Positions 1 through 8,312 of a stretch of 64,000 nucleotides of DNA are shown piece by piece. The notes under the pieces are model-generated. The model did not search any database. It saw nothing but the letters and a program-made list of their open reading frames with translations, and had not been told where the DNA came from. Source of the stretch: Devosia naphthalenivorans (GTDB lineage Bacteria; Pseudomonadota; Alphaproteobacteria; Rhizobiales; Devosiaceae); NCBI RefSeq assembly GCF_003056355.1, contig NZ_PYVW01000018.1, positions 1-64,000 on the forward strand, read 5' to 3'. The stretch's first letter is position 1. Each line of letters begins with the position of its first letter. The translations under genes and the position numbers were made by a program.

Positions 1-2
1 GC

Positions 3-158
3 AGGCTGCCGCGAAAATCCGACCTGGCAACCATCACCGACGAGCACCTGCAAACCATTGTCGCCCTCTACAACAACACCCCGCGAAAATGTCTCGACTT
101 CCAAACCCCAAATGAGGTCTTCTCCAGCTTCTCTAACCGTGTTGCACTTCAAACGTGA
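3..158 (+). CDS. IS30-family transposase, C-terminal end (cut by window edge)
   Basis: The frame is open from the first bases of the window to TGA at 156-158 and encodes the last 51 residues of an IS30-type transposase. The recognisable block is YNNTPRKCLDFQTPNEVF followed by a terminal VALQT, the usual end of the DDE integrase domain in this family. The catalytic residues lie outside the window, so it cannot be judged whether the element is intact. A palindromic repeat starts 8 bases after the stop, so the element may have inserted beside or into such a repeat, which is inference. Confidence 0.8.
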   Translation, partial: RLPRKSDLATITDEHLQTIVALYNNTPRKCLDFQTPNEVFSSFSNRVALQT

Positions 159-165
159 GTCCACC

Positions 166-188
166 TTCCCGCTTTCGCGGGAATGACG
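166..188. repeat. Short palindromic repeat, family A
   Basis: The core CCCGCTTTCGCGGG followed by AATGACG is the same short palindromic unit seen near 22.97, 24.2, 32.5, 43.0 and 50.07 kb in this window. It lies just after the transposase stop codon. Confidence 0.75.
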
Positions 189-240
189 CAGTGGGTGGTA
201 GCGGGGGCCATCCGCAACCCCACCCACCCACAAATCGTCA

Positions 241-435
241 CCCTCGGGCTCGACCCGAGGGCTCTGCACTTTGCCAACCCACCGCAAGTGCAGTCTCCTC
301 GGGTCAAGCCCGAGGATGACGATCCAGCGTGTGGGGCACCACCTCACCCACCCACCACGTTCCCTCGGGCTCGACCCGAGGGCCACTCTCCCCACGGCAC
401 AAGCAACGAGAGCCTCTCGGCTCAAGCCCGAGGGA
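241..435. repeat. Palindromic repeats, family B (two single units plus one composite unit)
   Basis: Single palindromes built on CTCGGGCTCGACCCGAG lie at 241-261 and, in the other orientation, at 297-315. The third copy at 361-435 is a composite: palindrome, a roughly 35-base middle containing GGCACAAGC, then a second inverted palindrome ending in AAGCCCGAGGGAA. The same architecture recurs at 2356-2428 and 11806-11878. Confidence 0.7.
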
Positions 436-832
436 AGCACGGTGTTTGTGGGAGTAGGAACCAAAATCTCCCAACCTTCTCCCCCTTCTCCCCCCACCAT
501 CCCCCTGCGCTATCCTCCCCCCACTGCCTTCACTAACCAGCGGGTCGCGCGAACCGGCTTGTGAAGGGGCAGATGGGGCGGGGATGTCGCGATCCTCGTA
601 GGACGGCGGAAGTGTCGTGGGGGCTATTGACGCTCCTCGTCCAGAGTCTCGCCGGGATAAACCAAAAATCCCATCGCGAGTGGCGAGGCTCTGTCTCACT
701 ACACAAAACTACTCCGAGGCAGCGCCTCGCCATTTGCTCGCTGATATCACCGCACAAGGGGCGGCGCTTCCGCACGCCTTGCCCTCTGCCCCGCCTTGTG
801 AAAAACCTCACGGCCACAAATCGGAGCCCACC
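436..832. other. Intergenic stretch without a supported gene
   Basis: Several overlapping open frames exist here, but none has a ribosome binding site, a recognisable domain or sensible amino-acid composition. The final 30 bases carry the leader of the carboxypeptidase gene, with GGAG at 823-826. Confidence 0.5.
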
Positions 833-2323
833 ATGTCATTCGAAAGACTCGATCAACTCGGCCGCAAGCTCGAAGCCCTCGAACATGCCCTTTCCATACT
901 GGGTGCCGATGAAGCCACCCACATGGCCGTCGGCGGCGGCGAAAAGCGCGCCGAGGCCATGTCGAACCTGGCCGGCATGTACCATGCCCAGGCCACCGCT
1001 CCCGAGATCGCCGAATGGATCGAAGCCGCCCGTCCTGAAACCGAAGACCAAAAACTCGCCCTGGCCGAGTTCAAGCGCCAATATATCAACGCCACGTGCC
1101 TGCCCACCGAGTTCGTCGAACGCCGCACCGCCGCCAGCATGCGCTCCGAACAGCTCTGGCGCGACCTGCGCGCCAAGAATGACTGGGACAGCTTCCTGCC
1201 AGCCCTCGAAGGCGTCGTCGCCTTGGTCCGCGAAGAAGCCCAGCTACGCGCCGAAGCCCTCAACCTTGCGCCCTACGACGCCCTCATGGAGCAATACGAT
1301 CCCGGCAACCGCACCGCCGAACTGAACACCGTCTTCGGCGACCTCAAAACCTTCCTCAAAAGCTTCGTGCCCCAGGCGCTCGACGCACAGGAGCAGCGCC
1401 TCGCCACCCGTCCGCGGAAAACCCTCAACGGCCCTTACCCCATCGAGAAGCAGCGCGAGCTTGGCCTCGCCGCCATGCGTGCCGTCGGCTTCGATTTCAC
1501 CCACGGCTCGCTAGCCGTGTCGCACCATCCCTTCTGCGGCGGCGTGCCGACCGATGTGCGCATGACCACGCGCTATCGCACCGATGAATTCCTGTCCTCG
1601 CTCATGGGCGTGCTGCACGAAACCGGCCACGCCCTCTACGAACAGGGCCTGCCCAAGGACTGGTCGCACTGGCCACTCGGCAAGGCACGCGGCATGGGCA
1701 TCCACGAATCCCAATCCCTGTTCGTTGAAATGCAGCTCTCGCGCAGCCCCGAATTCTGGGAATTCATGCTGCCACTCGTCCACTTGCACCTGGGCGAAGA
1801 CGCCATCCCCGGCTGGGATGTGGCCGATGTGCTCAACGAAGTGAACTTCGTCCAGCGCGGCTATATCCGCGTCGATGCCGACGAGGTCACCTACCCGCTC
1901 CACGTAATCCTGCGCTACGAACTGGAACAGGACCTCGTCAACGGCAAGCTCGAAGCCAGCCAGATCCCCGAAGCCTGGGACGCCAAGATGACCGAATATC
2001 TGGGCCTCTCCACCATCAACGACCCCAAGGACGGCCCCATGCAGGACGTCCACTGGCCCAGCGGCGCCTTCGGCTATTTCCCCAGCTACACCCTGGGCGC
2101 CATGATCGCCGCCCAGCAATGGGCTACCCTCGAAAAAGCCCAGCCCAACATCCGCAACGACATAAGCAAGGGCGATTTCACCAGCATCAACCAATGGCGC
2201 GCCGACAACATCTGGTCCCAGGGCTCCCGCTGGTCCACCCCCGACCTCATCACCCGAGCCACCGGCGAACCCCTCAACGCCGACTACTTCAAGGCCCATC
2301 TGAAGCAGCGATATTTGGCTTAA
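833..2323 (+). CDS. M32 family zinc carboxypeptidase
   Basis: A cytoplasmic metallocarboxypeptidase of the Taq carboxypeptidase type, which trims C-terminal residues from peptides. The 496-residue product fits the family length of about 500. It carries HETGH at residues 262-266 (zinc-binding HExxH with the catalytic Glu) and HESQS at 291-295, the conserved block that supplies the third zinc ligand in M32 enzymes. The frame stays open upstream to 617, but ATG 833 is preferred because GGAG precedes it by six bases and the product then begins at the usual family N-terminus (MSFERLDQL). It has no operon partner: the next gene starts 281 bases downstream after a family B repeat. Confidence 0.93.
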   Translation: MSFERLDQLGRKLEALEHALSILGADEATHMAVGGGEKRAEAMSNLAGMYHAQATAPEIAEWIEAARPETEDQKLALAEFKRQYINATCLPTEFVERRTAASMRSEQLWRDLRAKNDWDSFLPALEGVVALVREEAQLRAEALNLAPYDALMEQYDPGNRTAELNTVFGDLKTFLKSFVPQALDAQEQRLATRPRKTLNGPYPIEKQRELGLAAMRAVGFDFTHGSLAVSHHPFCGGVPTDVRMTTRYRTDEFLSSLMGVLHETGHALYEQGLPKDWSHWPLGKARGMGIHESQSLFVEMQLSRSPEFWEFMLPLVHLHLGEDAIPGWDVADVLNEVNFVQRGYIRVDADEVTYPLHVILRYELEQDLVNGKLEASQIPEAWDAKMTEYLGLSTINDPKDGPMQDVHWPSGAFGYFPSYTLGAMIAAQQWATLEKAQPNIRNDISKGDFTSINQWRADNIWSQGSRWSTPDLITRATGEPLNADYFKAHLKQRYLA

Positions 2324-2355
2324 CTGAACTCCAGCCACCCCCACACACCGCGTTG

Positions 2356-2428
2356 TCCTCGGACTTGATCCGAGGACCATTTTCCGCCTGTGCCGGTCTG
2401 ATAGTGACCCTCGGATCAAGTCCGAGGG
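2356..2428. repeat. Composite palindromic repeat, family B
   Basis: A palindrome CCTCGGACTTGATCCGAGG and an inverted copy (CCTCGGATCAAGTCCGAGGG) enclose about 35 bases. The reverse complement aligns base for base over most of its length with the copy at 11806-11878. It lies between the carboxypeptidase and ABC-F genes. Confidence 0.75.
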
Positions 2429-2604
2429 AAGCGACCGTGGTTTCGGACAGTAGCTGCTTTCAAGGGGCATCGCCGAAGTCTGAAACCTTGACATCCCCAC
2501 CCCCATCCCTATCTTCCTCCCCATCCGCAGCACTGACCGGACGGTACTCATGGACTCCACCCTGAACGACTGCCTCGCCCGCATCGCTCACCTGGAATCC
2601 GCCC

Positions 2605-4203
2605 ATGCCTTCCACCGTCACCCTGCATCAGCTCAGCTATTCGACCCCCGATAACCAGCCGCTTTTTACCGATCTCGATCTCTCGTTCGGCAGCGAACGG
2701 ACCGGTCTGATCGGCCGTAACGGCACGGGCAAATCCACCCTGCTCCGCATCATCGCCGGAATTATCCCACCTGCCTCCGGATCGGTTACGATCACCGGAA
2801 CGCTTGGCATGCTCGACCAGACCGTACAAGTCGGCGCGCAGACCATGGCGGATCATCTGGGAGTGCAGGAAGCTTTGACCATCCTCGACCGCCTCGAACA
2901 GGGCCTGGGTACCGCCGAGGATGCTGCAGAAGCCGACTGGAGCCTTCTGGGTGACATCGACTCCACCCTCGCCGAACTGGGCCTGCCGCCGTTCGAACCC
3001 GACCGGCCAATCGACACCCTCAGCGGCGGCCAGCGCACCCGGCTTGCCCTCGCCCGCCTGATCCTTGATCGGCCCGACATCATCCTGCTCGACGAACCCA
3101 CCAACAATCTCGACGCCGAGGGCCGCGAGACTGTCGTCGATCTGCTCCATCGCTGGCGCGGCGCGGCCATCGTCGTCAGCCACGACCGCGCCCTGCTGCG
3201 CGAAATGGATGCCATCGTCGAACTCACCACGCTCGGCGCCACCAGCTATGGCGGCAATTGGGACCATTACGCCGAACGCAAGGCACTCGAACTCGCCGCC
3301 GCCGAGCATGACCTTTCCACCGCCGAACGCCGCATCGCCGAGATCGACCGCAAGGTCCAGGCCGTTGCCGAACGCAAGGCGCGCAAGGACGGCGCCGGCA
3401 AGCGCAAGGCCGCCAAGGGCGACATTCCCAAGATCATGCTGGGCGGCATGAAGGAGAACGCCGAAAACACCAGCGCCAGCGGTGCCCGTCTCGCCAATCG
3501 CCTGCGCAGCGACGCAGCCGAAACCGCGGGCGAAGCACGCTCCCGGATCGAGATTCTCACCCCGCTCTCGGTAACCCTGACACCCACTGGCCTGCCCTCC
3601 GGCCGCACCGTGCTGCAAGCCGACAATCTGACCGGCGGGCCAGCCAGCGATCACCCGATCATCCAGGCGCGCTCCTTCAGCCTGGTCGGTCCCGAGCGTG
3701 TGGCCATCGTCGGCCCCAACGGTTCCGGCAAGACCACCCTGCTGCGGCTGCTCACCGGTGCCCTCCAGCCCACCGGCGGCACCGCCCGCATCCATGTGCC
3801 CTACGCCCTGCTGGACCAAACGGTCAGCCTGCTCGATCCCACCCTCAGCATCCGCGAGAATTTCCGCCACCTCAATCCGCAGGCCGACGAAAATACCTGC
3901 CGCGCCGCCCTCGCCCGCTTCATGTTCCGCGCCGACGCCGCGCTGCAGGAAGTCGGCACCCTCAGCGGCGGGGAAACCCTGCGCGCCGGCCTTGCCTGCA
4001 CCATCGGCGGCAACAACCCGCCCCAACTGCTGATCCTGGACGAACCCACCAACCATCTCGATATCCACGCCATCGAGCAGGTGGAGGCGGACCTGCGCGG
4101 CTACGATGGCGCCCTGCTGGTGGTCAGCCACGACGCCGATTTCCTCGAAAAGATCGGCATCGATCGAACCATCGATCTCGCAGAGCTGCAGAAAGGTAGA
4201 TGA
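2605..4203 (+). CDS. ABC-F family ATPase (duplicated ABC domains, no membrane part)
   Basis: The 532-residue protein has two ATP-binding cassettes in tandem and no transmembrane segments, the arrangement of the ABC-F translation-factor class. The first domain has Walker A GRNGTGKST at residues 37-45, signature LSGGQ and Walker B ILLDEPTNNLD. The second has GPNGSGKTT, a variant signature LSGGE and LILDEPTNHLD. A basic, lysine-rich linker (ERKARKDGAGKRKAAKG) lies between them. ABC-F proteins generally act on the ribosome, in translation quality control or antibiotic protection. The subfamily cannot be assigned by eye. The stop codon abuts the regulatory repeat of the curlin gene that follows. 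Confidence 0.9.
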   Translation: MPSTVTLHQLSYSTPDNQPLFTDLDLSFGSERTGLIGRNGTGKSTLLRIIAGIIPPASGSVTITGTLGMLDQTVQVGAQTMADHLGVQEALTILDRLEQGLGTAEDAAEADWSLLGDIDSTLAELGLPPFEPDRPIDTLSGGQRTRLALARLILDRPDIILLDEPTNNLDAEGRETVVDLLHRWRGAAIVVSHDRALLREMDAIVELTTLGATSYGGNWDHYAERKALELAAAEHDLSTAERRIAEIDRKVQAVAERKARKDGAGKRKAAKGDIPKIMLGGMKENAENTSASGARLANRLRSDAAETAGEARSRIEILTPLSVTLTPTGLPSGRTVLQADNLTGGPASDHPIIQARSFSLVGPERVAIVGPNGSGKTTLLRLLTGALQPTGGTARIHVPYALLDQTVSLLDPTLSIRENFRHLNPQADENTCRAALARFMFRADAALQEVGTLSGGETLRAGLACTIGGNNPPQLLILDEPTNHLDIHAIEQVEADLRGYDGALLVVSHDADFLEKIGIDRTIDLAELQKGR

Positions 4204-4229
4204 TGAACGGTTTCTGAATCAGGGGTTCA
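4204..4229 (+). promoter_or_regulatory. Candidate regulator site upstream of first curlin gene
   Basis: TGAAC at 4204-4208 and TGAAT at 4215-4219 form a direct repeat with an 11-bp period, followed by inverted GTTCA at 4225-4229. The same arrangement precedes the second curlin gene at 5391-5427. One-turn spacing is typical of OmpR-type response regulators; the regulator itself is unknown. Confidence 0.4.
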
Positions 4230-4314
4230 GCCTCGGTTCCGGCTCACCTGTCTAAACCAACAGTCATCGGCAAGAAGCGCTCGGAGGGAGCGCAGCCAAA
4301 CAGGAGAGACCAAA

Positions 4315-4746
4315 ATGAAATCCATCGTCATCACCACCGCCATCGCCGCCGTTCTCGCAATGACCGCCGCTCCGGCGTCCGCCGCAGGCATCTTCGTTCA
4401 CCAGCAGGGCTGGGGCAACCAGGTCGGCGGCCAGCAGATCGGCTCCGGCAACACCATCGGCGTCGATCAGGACGGCGTCTGGAACGACGCCATCGTGCAG
4501 CAGTTCGGGAACGGCAATGTCGGCGCGGTCGGCCAGGACGGTTTCAACAATGGCGCCGATGTCTGGCAGCAGGGCAACGGCAACGCCGCCGGCGTCGGAC
4601 AGTTCGGCTCCAATCACAACACGGTCCTGACGCAGGACGGAAACGGCAACGTCGCTGCCGGCGTGCAGGTCGGCAACAACTGCAACGCCAACGTCAACCA
4701 GGCTGGCTCCGGCAACGTCACCGCCTTCGTCCAGGCGTGCCCCTGA
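4315..4746 (+). CDS. Curlin-repeat secreted protein (curli-like amyloid subunit)
   Basis: The product is 143 residues with a clear Sec signal peptide (MKSIVITTAIAAVLAMTAAPASAAG) and about five imperfect repeats of some 22 residues, rich in G, N and Q (motifs such as QQFGNGN and QQGNGN). This is the signature of CsgA/CsgB curlin subunits that assemble into extracellular amyloid fibres. AGGAGAGA precedes the ATG. Next downstream are a CsgH-like protein and a second curlin, all on the plus strand. No csgG, csgE or csgF is visible in the window, so the export pore must be encoded elsewhere. Which subunit is the nucleator and which the major one cannot be told from sequence alone. Confidence 0.85.
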   Translation: MKSIVITTAIAAVLAMTAAPASAAGIFVHQQGWGNQVGGQQIGSGNTIGVDQDGVWNDAIVQQFGNGNVGAVGQDGFNNGADVWQQGNGNAAGVGQFGSNHNTVLTQDGNGNVAAGVQVGNNCNANVNQAGSGNVTAFVQACP

Positions 4747-4828
4747 GCCCTCTGCTTTTCCCGATCATATGGCCGGAAGGGCGCCCCCTTCCGGCCAATC
4801 GTCCTAGGCAAAACAATAGGAGGATCAG

Positions 4829-5218
4829 ATGAATACCCAGACCAAACGGCTCAGTTCCATCGCCCTGCTCGGCCTTGGCCTCGCAGCACTCGCCGCCACC
4901 AGCGGCATGGCCAATGCCGGCAGCAATTCAGGCACCTGCGGCGTGCTCACCTCAACCCAGAACGGCATGCTGCTCATCCAGGGCTCTATCCTGAGCCCCG
5001 TGCCGCTCGAAGGCTCGTACCAGTTCAAGGTTCAGAGCTCCGGTGGCGGCGGCAATTCCAACATCAGCCAGGGCGGCAACTTCTCCGCTCCAGCCAACGA
5101 GCAAACCACCCTGGGCCAGGTGATGATCAACACCGGCTCGAACTACAAGGTTGATCTCGACGTCACAGCCAACGGCCAGAAACTCGACTGCGATCAGGAC
5201 CTCGCGGACCTGCGCTAG
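4829..5218 (+). CDS. csgH: CsgH-like curli assembly chaperone
   Basis: A 129-residue secreted protein with an N-terminal signal peptide (LGLGLAALAATSGMANAG) and a single compact beta-rich domain. The segment GGNSNISQGGNFSAPA, followed by LGQVMIN and a late cysteine, resembles the alphaproteobacterial CsgH family, periplasmic proteins known to hold curlin subunits and limit amyloid assembly. Two cysteines (in TCGVL and LDCDQD) could form a disulfide. The ATG has AGGAGG eight bases upstream. The position between two curlin genes supports the call, and the gene probably shares the transcript of the first curlin, 82 bases away. Confidence 0.75.
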   Translation: MNTQTKRLSSIALLGLGLAALAATSGMANAGSNSGTCGVLTSTQNGMLLIQGSILSPVPLEGSYQFKVQSSGGGGNSNISQGGNFSAPANEQTTLGQVMINTGSNYKVDLDVTANGQKLDCDQDLADLR

Positions 5219-5390
5219 TTTGTGACCCTTAGCGCGGTGCTGCCTTTCTCCCTTCTCCCCTGAGGGGCGAAGGTGGCCCGATCCCGAAAATCCAGCGATG
5301 CGCAGCGCGCGTCAACTGCAACGCAAATTCGAGCGGGCTCCGGACTTACCGGGGCCCCTTTCGCTTGTCGGCATCGCACCAACCAATCAG

Positions 5391-5427
5391 TGAACGAATT
5401 CTGAATACCTCACTCCGGATCGGTTCA
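5391..5427 (+). promoter_or_regulatory. Candidate regulator site upstream of second curlin gene
   Basis: TGAAC at 5391-5395 and TGAAT at 5402-5406 repeat with the same 11-bp period as upstream of the first curlin gene, with GTTCA at 5423-5427. Both leaders also share CAAACAGGAGAGAC before the ATG, so the two genes are probably co-regulated. Confidence 0.4.
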
Positions 5428-5502
5428 GCCGCTCTCTCCTAATCTCTCCCCATCGGCTGAAACACCAGCACACTCGGACCAGAACCAAACAGGAGAGACG
5501 CC

Positions 5503-5922
5503 ATGACCAACAAGTTCACCAGGACCTTCGCCGCCGCCCTTGCCGCTTCGCTCATCGGCGTTGCGAGCCTCGCTGCTCCCGCCACCGCCGGCGGCCAGGT
5601 TTCCGTCAGCTACACGCCCACCGACCCCGACCAGCAACAGGCCCTGGGCCTCGGCCTGTCGATGTTCTCGCTCTTCAATGGCATGAACTCCACCGGCGCC
5701 AACATCAGCCAGCACGGCAATGGCAACTCGGCCGGCGGATCGCAGAACGGCTCGGGCAATAACGGCGTCATCGTTCAGGAAGGCGACGGCCACACCGGCA
5801 CCATCCACCAGAACGGCAACAACAACAGCTGCGGCCTGTTCCAGTTCGGCGAAAACACCGATGCCCAATGCAGCCAGAACGGCAATGGCCAGTCCAGCCT
5901 CACTACGGTGTTCGGCTTTTGA
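5503..5922 (+). CDS. Second curlin-repeat secreted protein
   Basis: The product is 139 residues with a signal peptide ending near APATAGG, then a segment of about 40 residues without repeats (including DQQQALGLGLSMFSLFNG) and four to five curlin-type repeats (ISQHGNGNSAGG, SQNGSGNNG, IHQNGNNNS, CSQNGNGQS). It has two cysteines close to the C-terminus. The extra non-repeat segment distinguishes it from the first curlin, so one may be nucleator and the other bulk subunit, which is inference. AGGAGAGA precedes the ATG. Transcription ends near the hairpin at 5950-5969. Confidence 0.82.
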   Translation: MTNKFTRTFAAALAASLIGVASLAAPATAGGQVSVSYTPTDPDQQQALGLGLSMFSLFNGMNSTGANISQHGNGNSAGGSQNGSGNNGVIVQEGDGHTGTIHQNGNNNSCGLFQFGENTDAQCSQNGNGQSSLTTVFGF

Positions 5923-5949
5923 GCATTTGGATGCACCGCCAGACAAAAA

Positions 5950-5969
5950 GGCCCGCATCGCTGCGGGCC
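5950..5969 (-). terminator. Rho-independent terminator of dksA
   Basis: An 8-bp perfect stem (GGCCCGCA/TGCGGGCC) with loop TCGC is followed on the minus strand by a run of five T. It sits between converging genes and may also slow plus-strand transcripts from the curlin gene. Confidence 0.75.
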
Positions 5970-5987
5970 CTAGTCTTTGCCGGCAAT

Positions 5988-6407
5988 TTATTCGTCGCGG
6001 TAAACCTTCTCACGACGCTCGTGCATTTCCTGAGCTTCCAGGCTCAAGGTTGCGATCGGGCGGGCATCGAGCCGCGCAATGCCGATCGGCTCCCCCGTCT
6101 CCTCGCAAAAGCCGTAGGTGCCATCATCGATTCGCTTCAGCGCGGCATCGATCTTGGCAATCAGCTTGCGCTGCCGGTCCCGCGTCCGCAGTTCCAGCGA
6201 GCGATCGCTTTCCGAGCTGGCCCGGTCGGCCATGTCCGGATGGTTTTGCGATTCTTCCTGCAAATTCTCGAGAGTCTCCCGGCTCTCGCGAAGAATATCT
6301 TCCTTCCAGGTGTTCAGTTTGCCCCGGAAATAGTCCCGCTGCCGCGGGTTCATAAACGGCTCGTCGTCACTGGGCCGGTATTCAATTACTTCTGCAACCG
6401 AAGACAT
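5988..6407 (-). CDS. dksA: RNA polymerase-binding factor DksA
   Basis: A 139-residue DksA/TraR family protein, which binds the RNA polymerase secondary channel and works with ppGpp in the stringent response. A helical N-terminal region is followed by the globular segment YGFCEETGEPIGIARLDARP. Only the first of the four zinc-finger cysteines of E. coli DksA remains: the CxxC pairs are replaced by CEET and LSLEA, as in other alphaproteobacterial forms. The start at 6407 gives the family length; the frame extends upstream to 6476 but that part has atypical composition. The gene ends just before a strong terminator. Confidence 0.9.
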   Translation of the reverse strand: MSSVAEVIEYRPSDDEPFMNPRQRDYFRGKLNTWKEDILRESRETLENLQEESQNHPDMADRASSESDRSLELRTRDRQRKLIAKIDAALKRIDDGTYGFCEETGEPIGIARLDARPIATLSLEAQEMHERREKVYRDE

Positions 6408-6557
6408 CAGCAGACTCAACTCCAATGCGCCCCTCAGGCGGCCTATATATGCGCGTGCGCAAAGCCGGGCAAGCACCCAATGCGAGCGTCATTAACATTG
6501 GAATTTGCTTGCACGTGAGCCGCATAGCCCGGTTTGACAACATTTTGATGAATTGGC

Positions 6558-6974
6558 TCAGGCCTGCGGAAAGCGCCCGAACTTTGCCAATTCCACCCGG
6601 ACGCGCAATTCAATGTCGTCGAGCACGGCGTCAAGACCCGGCACGGCGTCTTCCCGCATATCGCCGAGCATCGAAGCGAGCCGGTCCAGGCGATCAAGAC
6701 TTATCCGCCCGATCAGCAGGTCGGCCTTGATCTCGTCCAGACTATCGAGAAGGGAGTTCCCGCGCCGCACAGCCTTCCGCTTTCCCTCAAGCGGACCGCC
6801 CACTGCCTGCAAGGCGAGGATCGCATCGATCCCTGCCGCACCGGCGACCGGCGCAGCCGGCGCAGCGCGTGCTGGAGCCTCGGGGCCGGTTGGCACGAAG
6901 GCAGCGCCACTGTTCCGCGCTGCAGAACCGCCCTTGCTGACGCCCGATGTCCGATTGGTGCCGTCGATCCGCAC
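6558..6974 (-). CDS. fliX: Flagellar assembly regulator FliX
   Basis: The product (138 residues) matches FliX, the alphaproteobacterial class II flagellar protein that couples basal-body assembly to the sigma54 activator FlbD. Diagnostic segments are RIDGTNRTSGVS at the N-terminus, GIDAILALQ in the middle, and LDEIKADLL and VELAKFGRF at the end. The GTG at 6974 is chosen because known FliX proteins begin at this point; an ATG at 7019 would add 15 residues unlike the family. It is divergent from flgI, and a consensus CtrA-type box lies 51 bases upstream of the start. Confidence 0.85.
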   Translation of the reverse strand: MRIDGTNRTSGVSKGGSAARNSGAAFVPTGPEAPARAAPAAPVAGAAGIDAILALQAVGGPLEGKRKAVRRGNSLLDSLDEIKADLLIGRISLDRLDRLASMLGDMREDAVPGLDAVLDDIELRVRVELAKFGRFPQA

Positions 6975-7024
6975 AGGAGACTCAATCCACTTGCTGCTAC
7001 CCCGGCAAAATCTGCCCATAGCCG

Positions 7025-7040
7025 TTAACAGCGCATTAAC
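7025..7040. promoter_or_regulatory. CtrA-type binding box between fliX and flgI
   Basis: TTAACAGCGCATTAAC matches the CtrA consensus TTAA-N7-TTAA exactly. Its distance from the fliX start fits control of fliX, as in Caulobacter where CtrA activates class II flagellar promoters. Confidence 0.6.
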
Positions 7041-7134
7041 GCACCCGGCAAGAATTGCTCCCCCGAGCGGCCGCCGACGCGACCAATTTAAAATTACCTA
7101 TATAAAACAATTCGGTAGGACTCATCGCCGGGAC

Positions 7135-7149
7135 TGGCACAGTTTTCGC
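7135..7149 (+). promoter_or_regulatory. Candidate sigma54 promoter of flgI
   Basis: TGGCAC at 7135-7140 and TCGC at 7146-7149 give GG-N10-GC spacing with one mismatch to TGGCAC-N5-TTGC. The predicted transcript start is about 25-30 bases before the flgI ATG. Confidence 0.5.
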
Positions 7150-7187
7150 AATACCCTCGGCAAACGTCACGTTGAGGCGGGTCCGGA

Positions 7188-8312
7188 ATGAAAACACAGC
7201 TGATGCAAAGATTATGCGCCGCCATATTCGGCACCGCCATGGTGCTGATGCCGACGATGGACGCCTTCGCCGCCTCGGCCCGCATCAAGGACATCGTCGA
7301 CTTTGAAGGCATCCGCGAAAACCAGCTCGTGGGATACGGCCTCGTCGTCGGCCTCAATGGCACCGGCGACAGTCTCAACAACTCGCCATTCACCAAGCAG
7401 TCCCTTCAATCCATGCTGGAACGGCTGGGCGTCAACACGGCGGGCGAAAACGTGCGCACCGCCAACGTCGCCGCCGTCATGGTAACCGCCAACCTGCCCC
7501 CGTTTGCCACTCAGGGCTCGCGCATGGACGTCTCTGTCGCCGCTCTGGGCGATAGCGACAGCCTGCAAGGCGGAACGCTTCTGGTGACGCCCCTGCTCGG
7601 TGCCGATGGCGAAGTTTACGCGATCGCCCAGGGCTCGGTAAGCATCAACGGCTTCAAGGCCGAAGGCGATGCTGCCAGCATTATTTCCGGCGTGCCCACC
7701 ACGGGCCGCATATCCTCCGGCGCACTGATCGAGCGGGAGATCGATTTTCATCTCGGCTCTCAGACTTCGCTTCGCCTCGCTTTGCGCAATCCCGACCTGA
7801 CCACGGCACGCCGCATCGCCCTGGCCGTCAACGACTTCATCGGCGCCCCCACCGCCACTCCAGAAGACCCGGCAACAGTACGCGTTACGCTGCCGCCGGG
7901 CTTCAACGGCAATATCGTGGACCTGCTGACCGACATCGAGCAGTTGATGGTCGATACCGACCAGAACGCCAAGATCGTCATCGACGAAAACTCCGGCATC
8001 ATCGTCATGGGCAAGGATGTGCGCGTATCGAGCGTCGCAGTGGCCCAATCGAACCTGACGGTCACCATTGCCGAGAACCCGACCGTGGTTCAGCCCGAAC
8101 CCTTCAGCAATGGCGTCACCGCCGTAGAGCCCAACACCACGCTCAACGCCAATCTGTCCGAAAGCGCCCTCAGCGTCGTCAATGAATCGGTCAGCCTGCA
8201 GGAACTCGTGGACGGGCTGAACGCGCTGGGTATTTCACCGCGGGACCTCATCGCTATCCTCCAGGCCATCAAGGCAACCGGCGCCCTCCAGGCCGAAATC
8301 GAGGTCCTCTGA
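7188..8312 (+). CDS. flgI: Flagellar P-ring protein FlgI
   Basis: A 374-residue periplasmic protein that forms the P-ring around the flagellar rod in the peptidoglycan layer. It has a signal peptide ending near MDAFAAS, then the conserved start RIKDIVDFEGIRENQLVGYGLVVGLNGTGD, followed by typical FlgI segments (SRMDVSVAALGD, GGTLLVTPL, ELVDGLNALG) to the C-terminus. Length is normal. Its stop overlaps the start of the next gene by one base, so flgI, the rod factor and the FlgN-like gene form a coupled operon. Confidence 0.95.
   Translation: MKTQLMQRLCAAIFGTAMVLMPTMDAFAASARIKDIVDFEGIRENQLVGYGLVVGLNGTGDSLNNSPFTKQSLQSMLERLGVNTAGENVRTANVAAVMVTANLPPFATQGSRMDVSVAALGDSDSLQGGTLLVTPLLGADGEVYAIAQGSVSINGFKAEGDAASIISGVPTTGRISSGALIEREIDFHLGSQTSLRLALRNPDLTTARRIALAVNDFIGAPTATPEDPATVRVTLPPGFNGNIVDLLTDIEQLMVDTDQNAKIVIDENSGIIVMGKDVRVSSVAVAQSNLTVTIAENPTVVQPEPFSNGVTAVEPNTTLNANLSESALSVVNESVSLQELVDGLNALGISPRDLIAILQAIKATGALQAEIEVL

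Noticed and set aside
561..1325. Plus-strand open frame of 254 codons at the left end
   Set aside because: Overlaps the carboxypeptidase in another frame and is extremely rich in P, S and A, which is typical of a GC-rich shadow frame.
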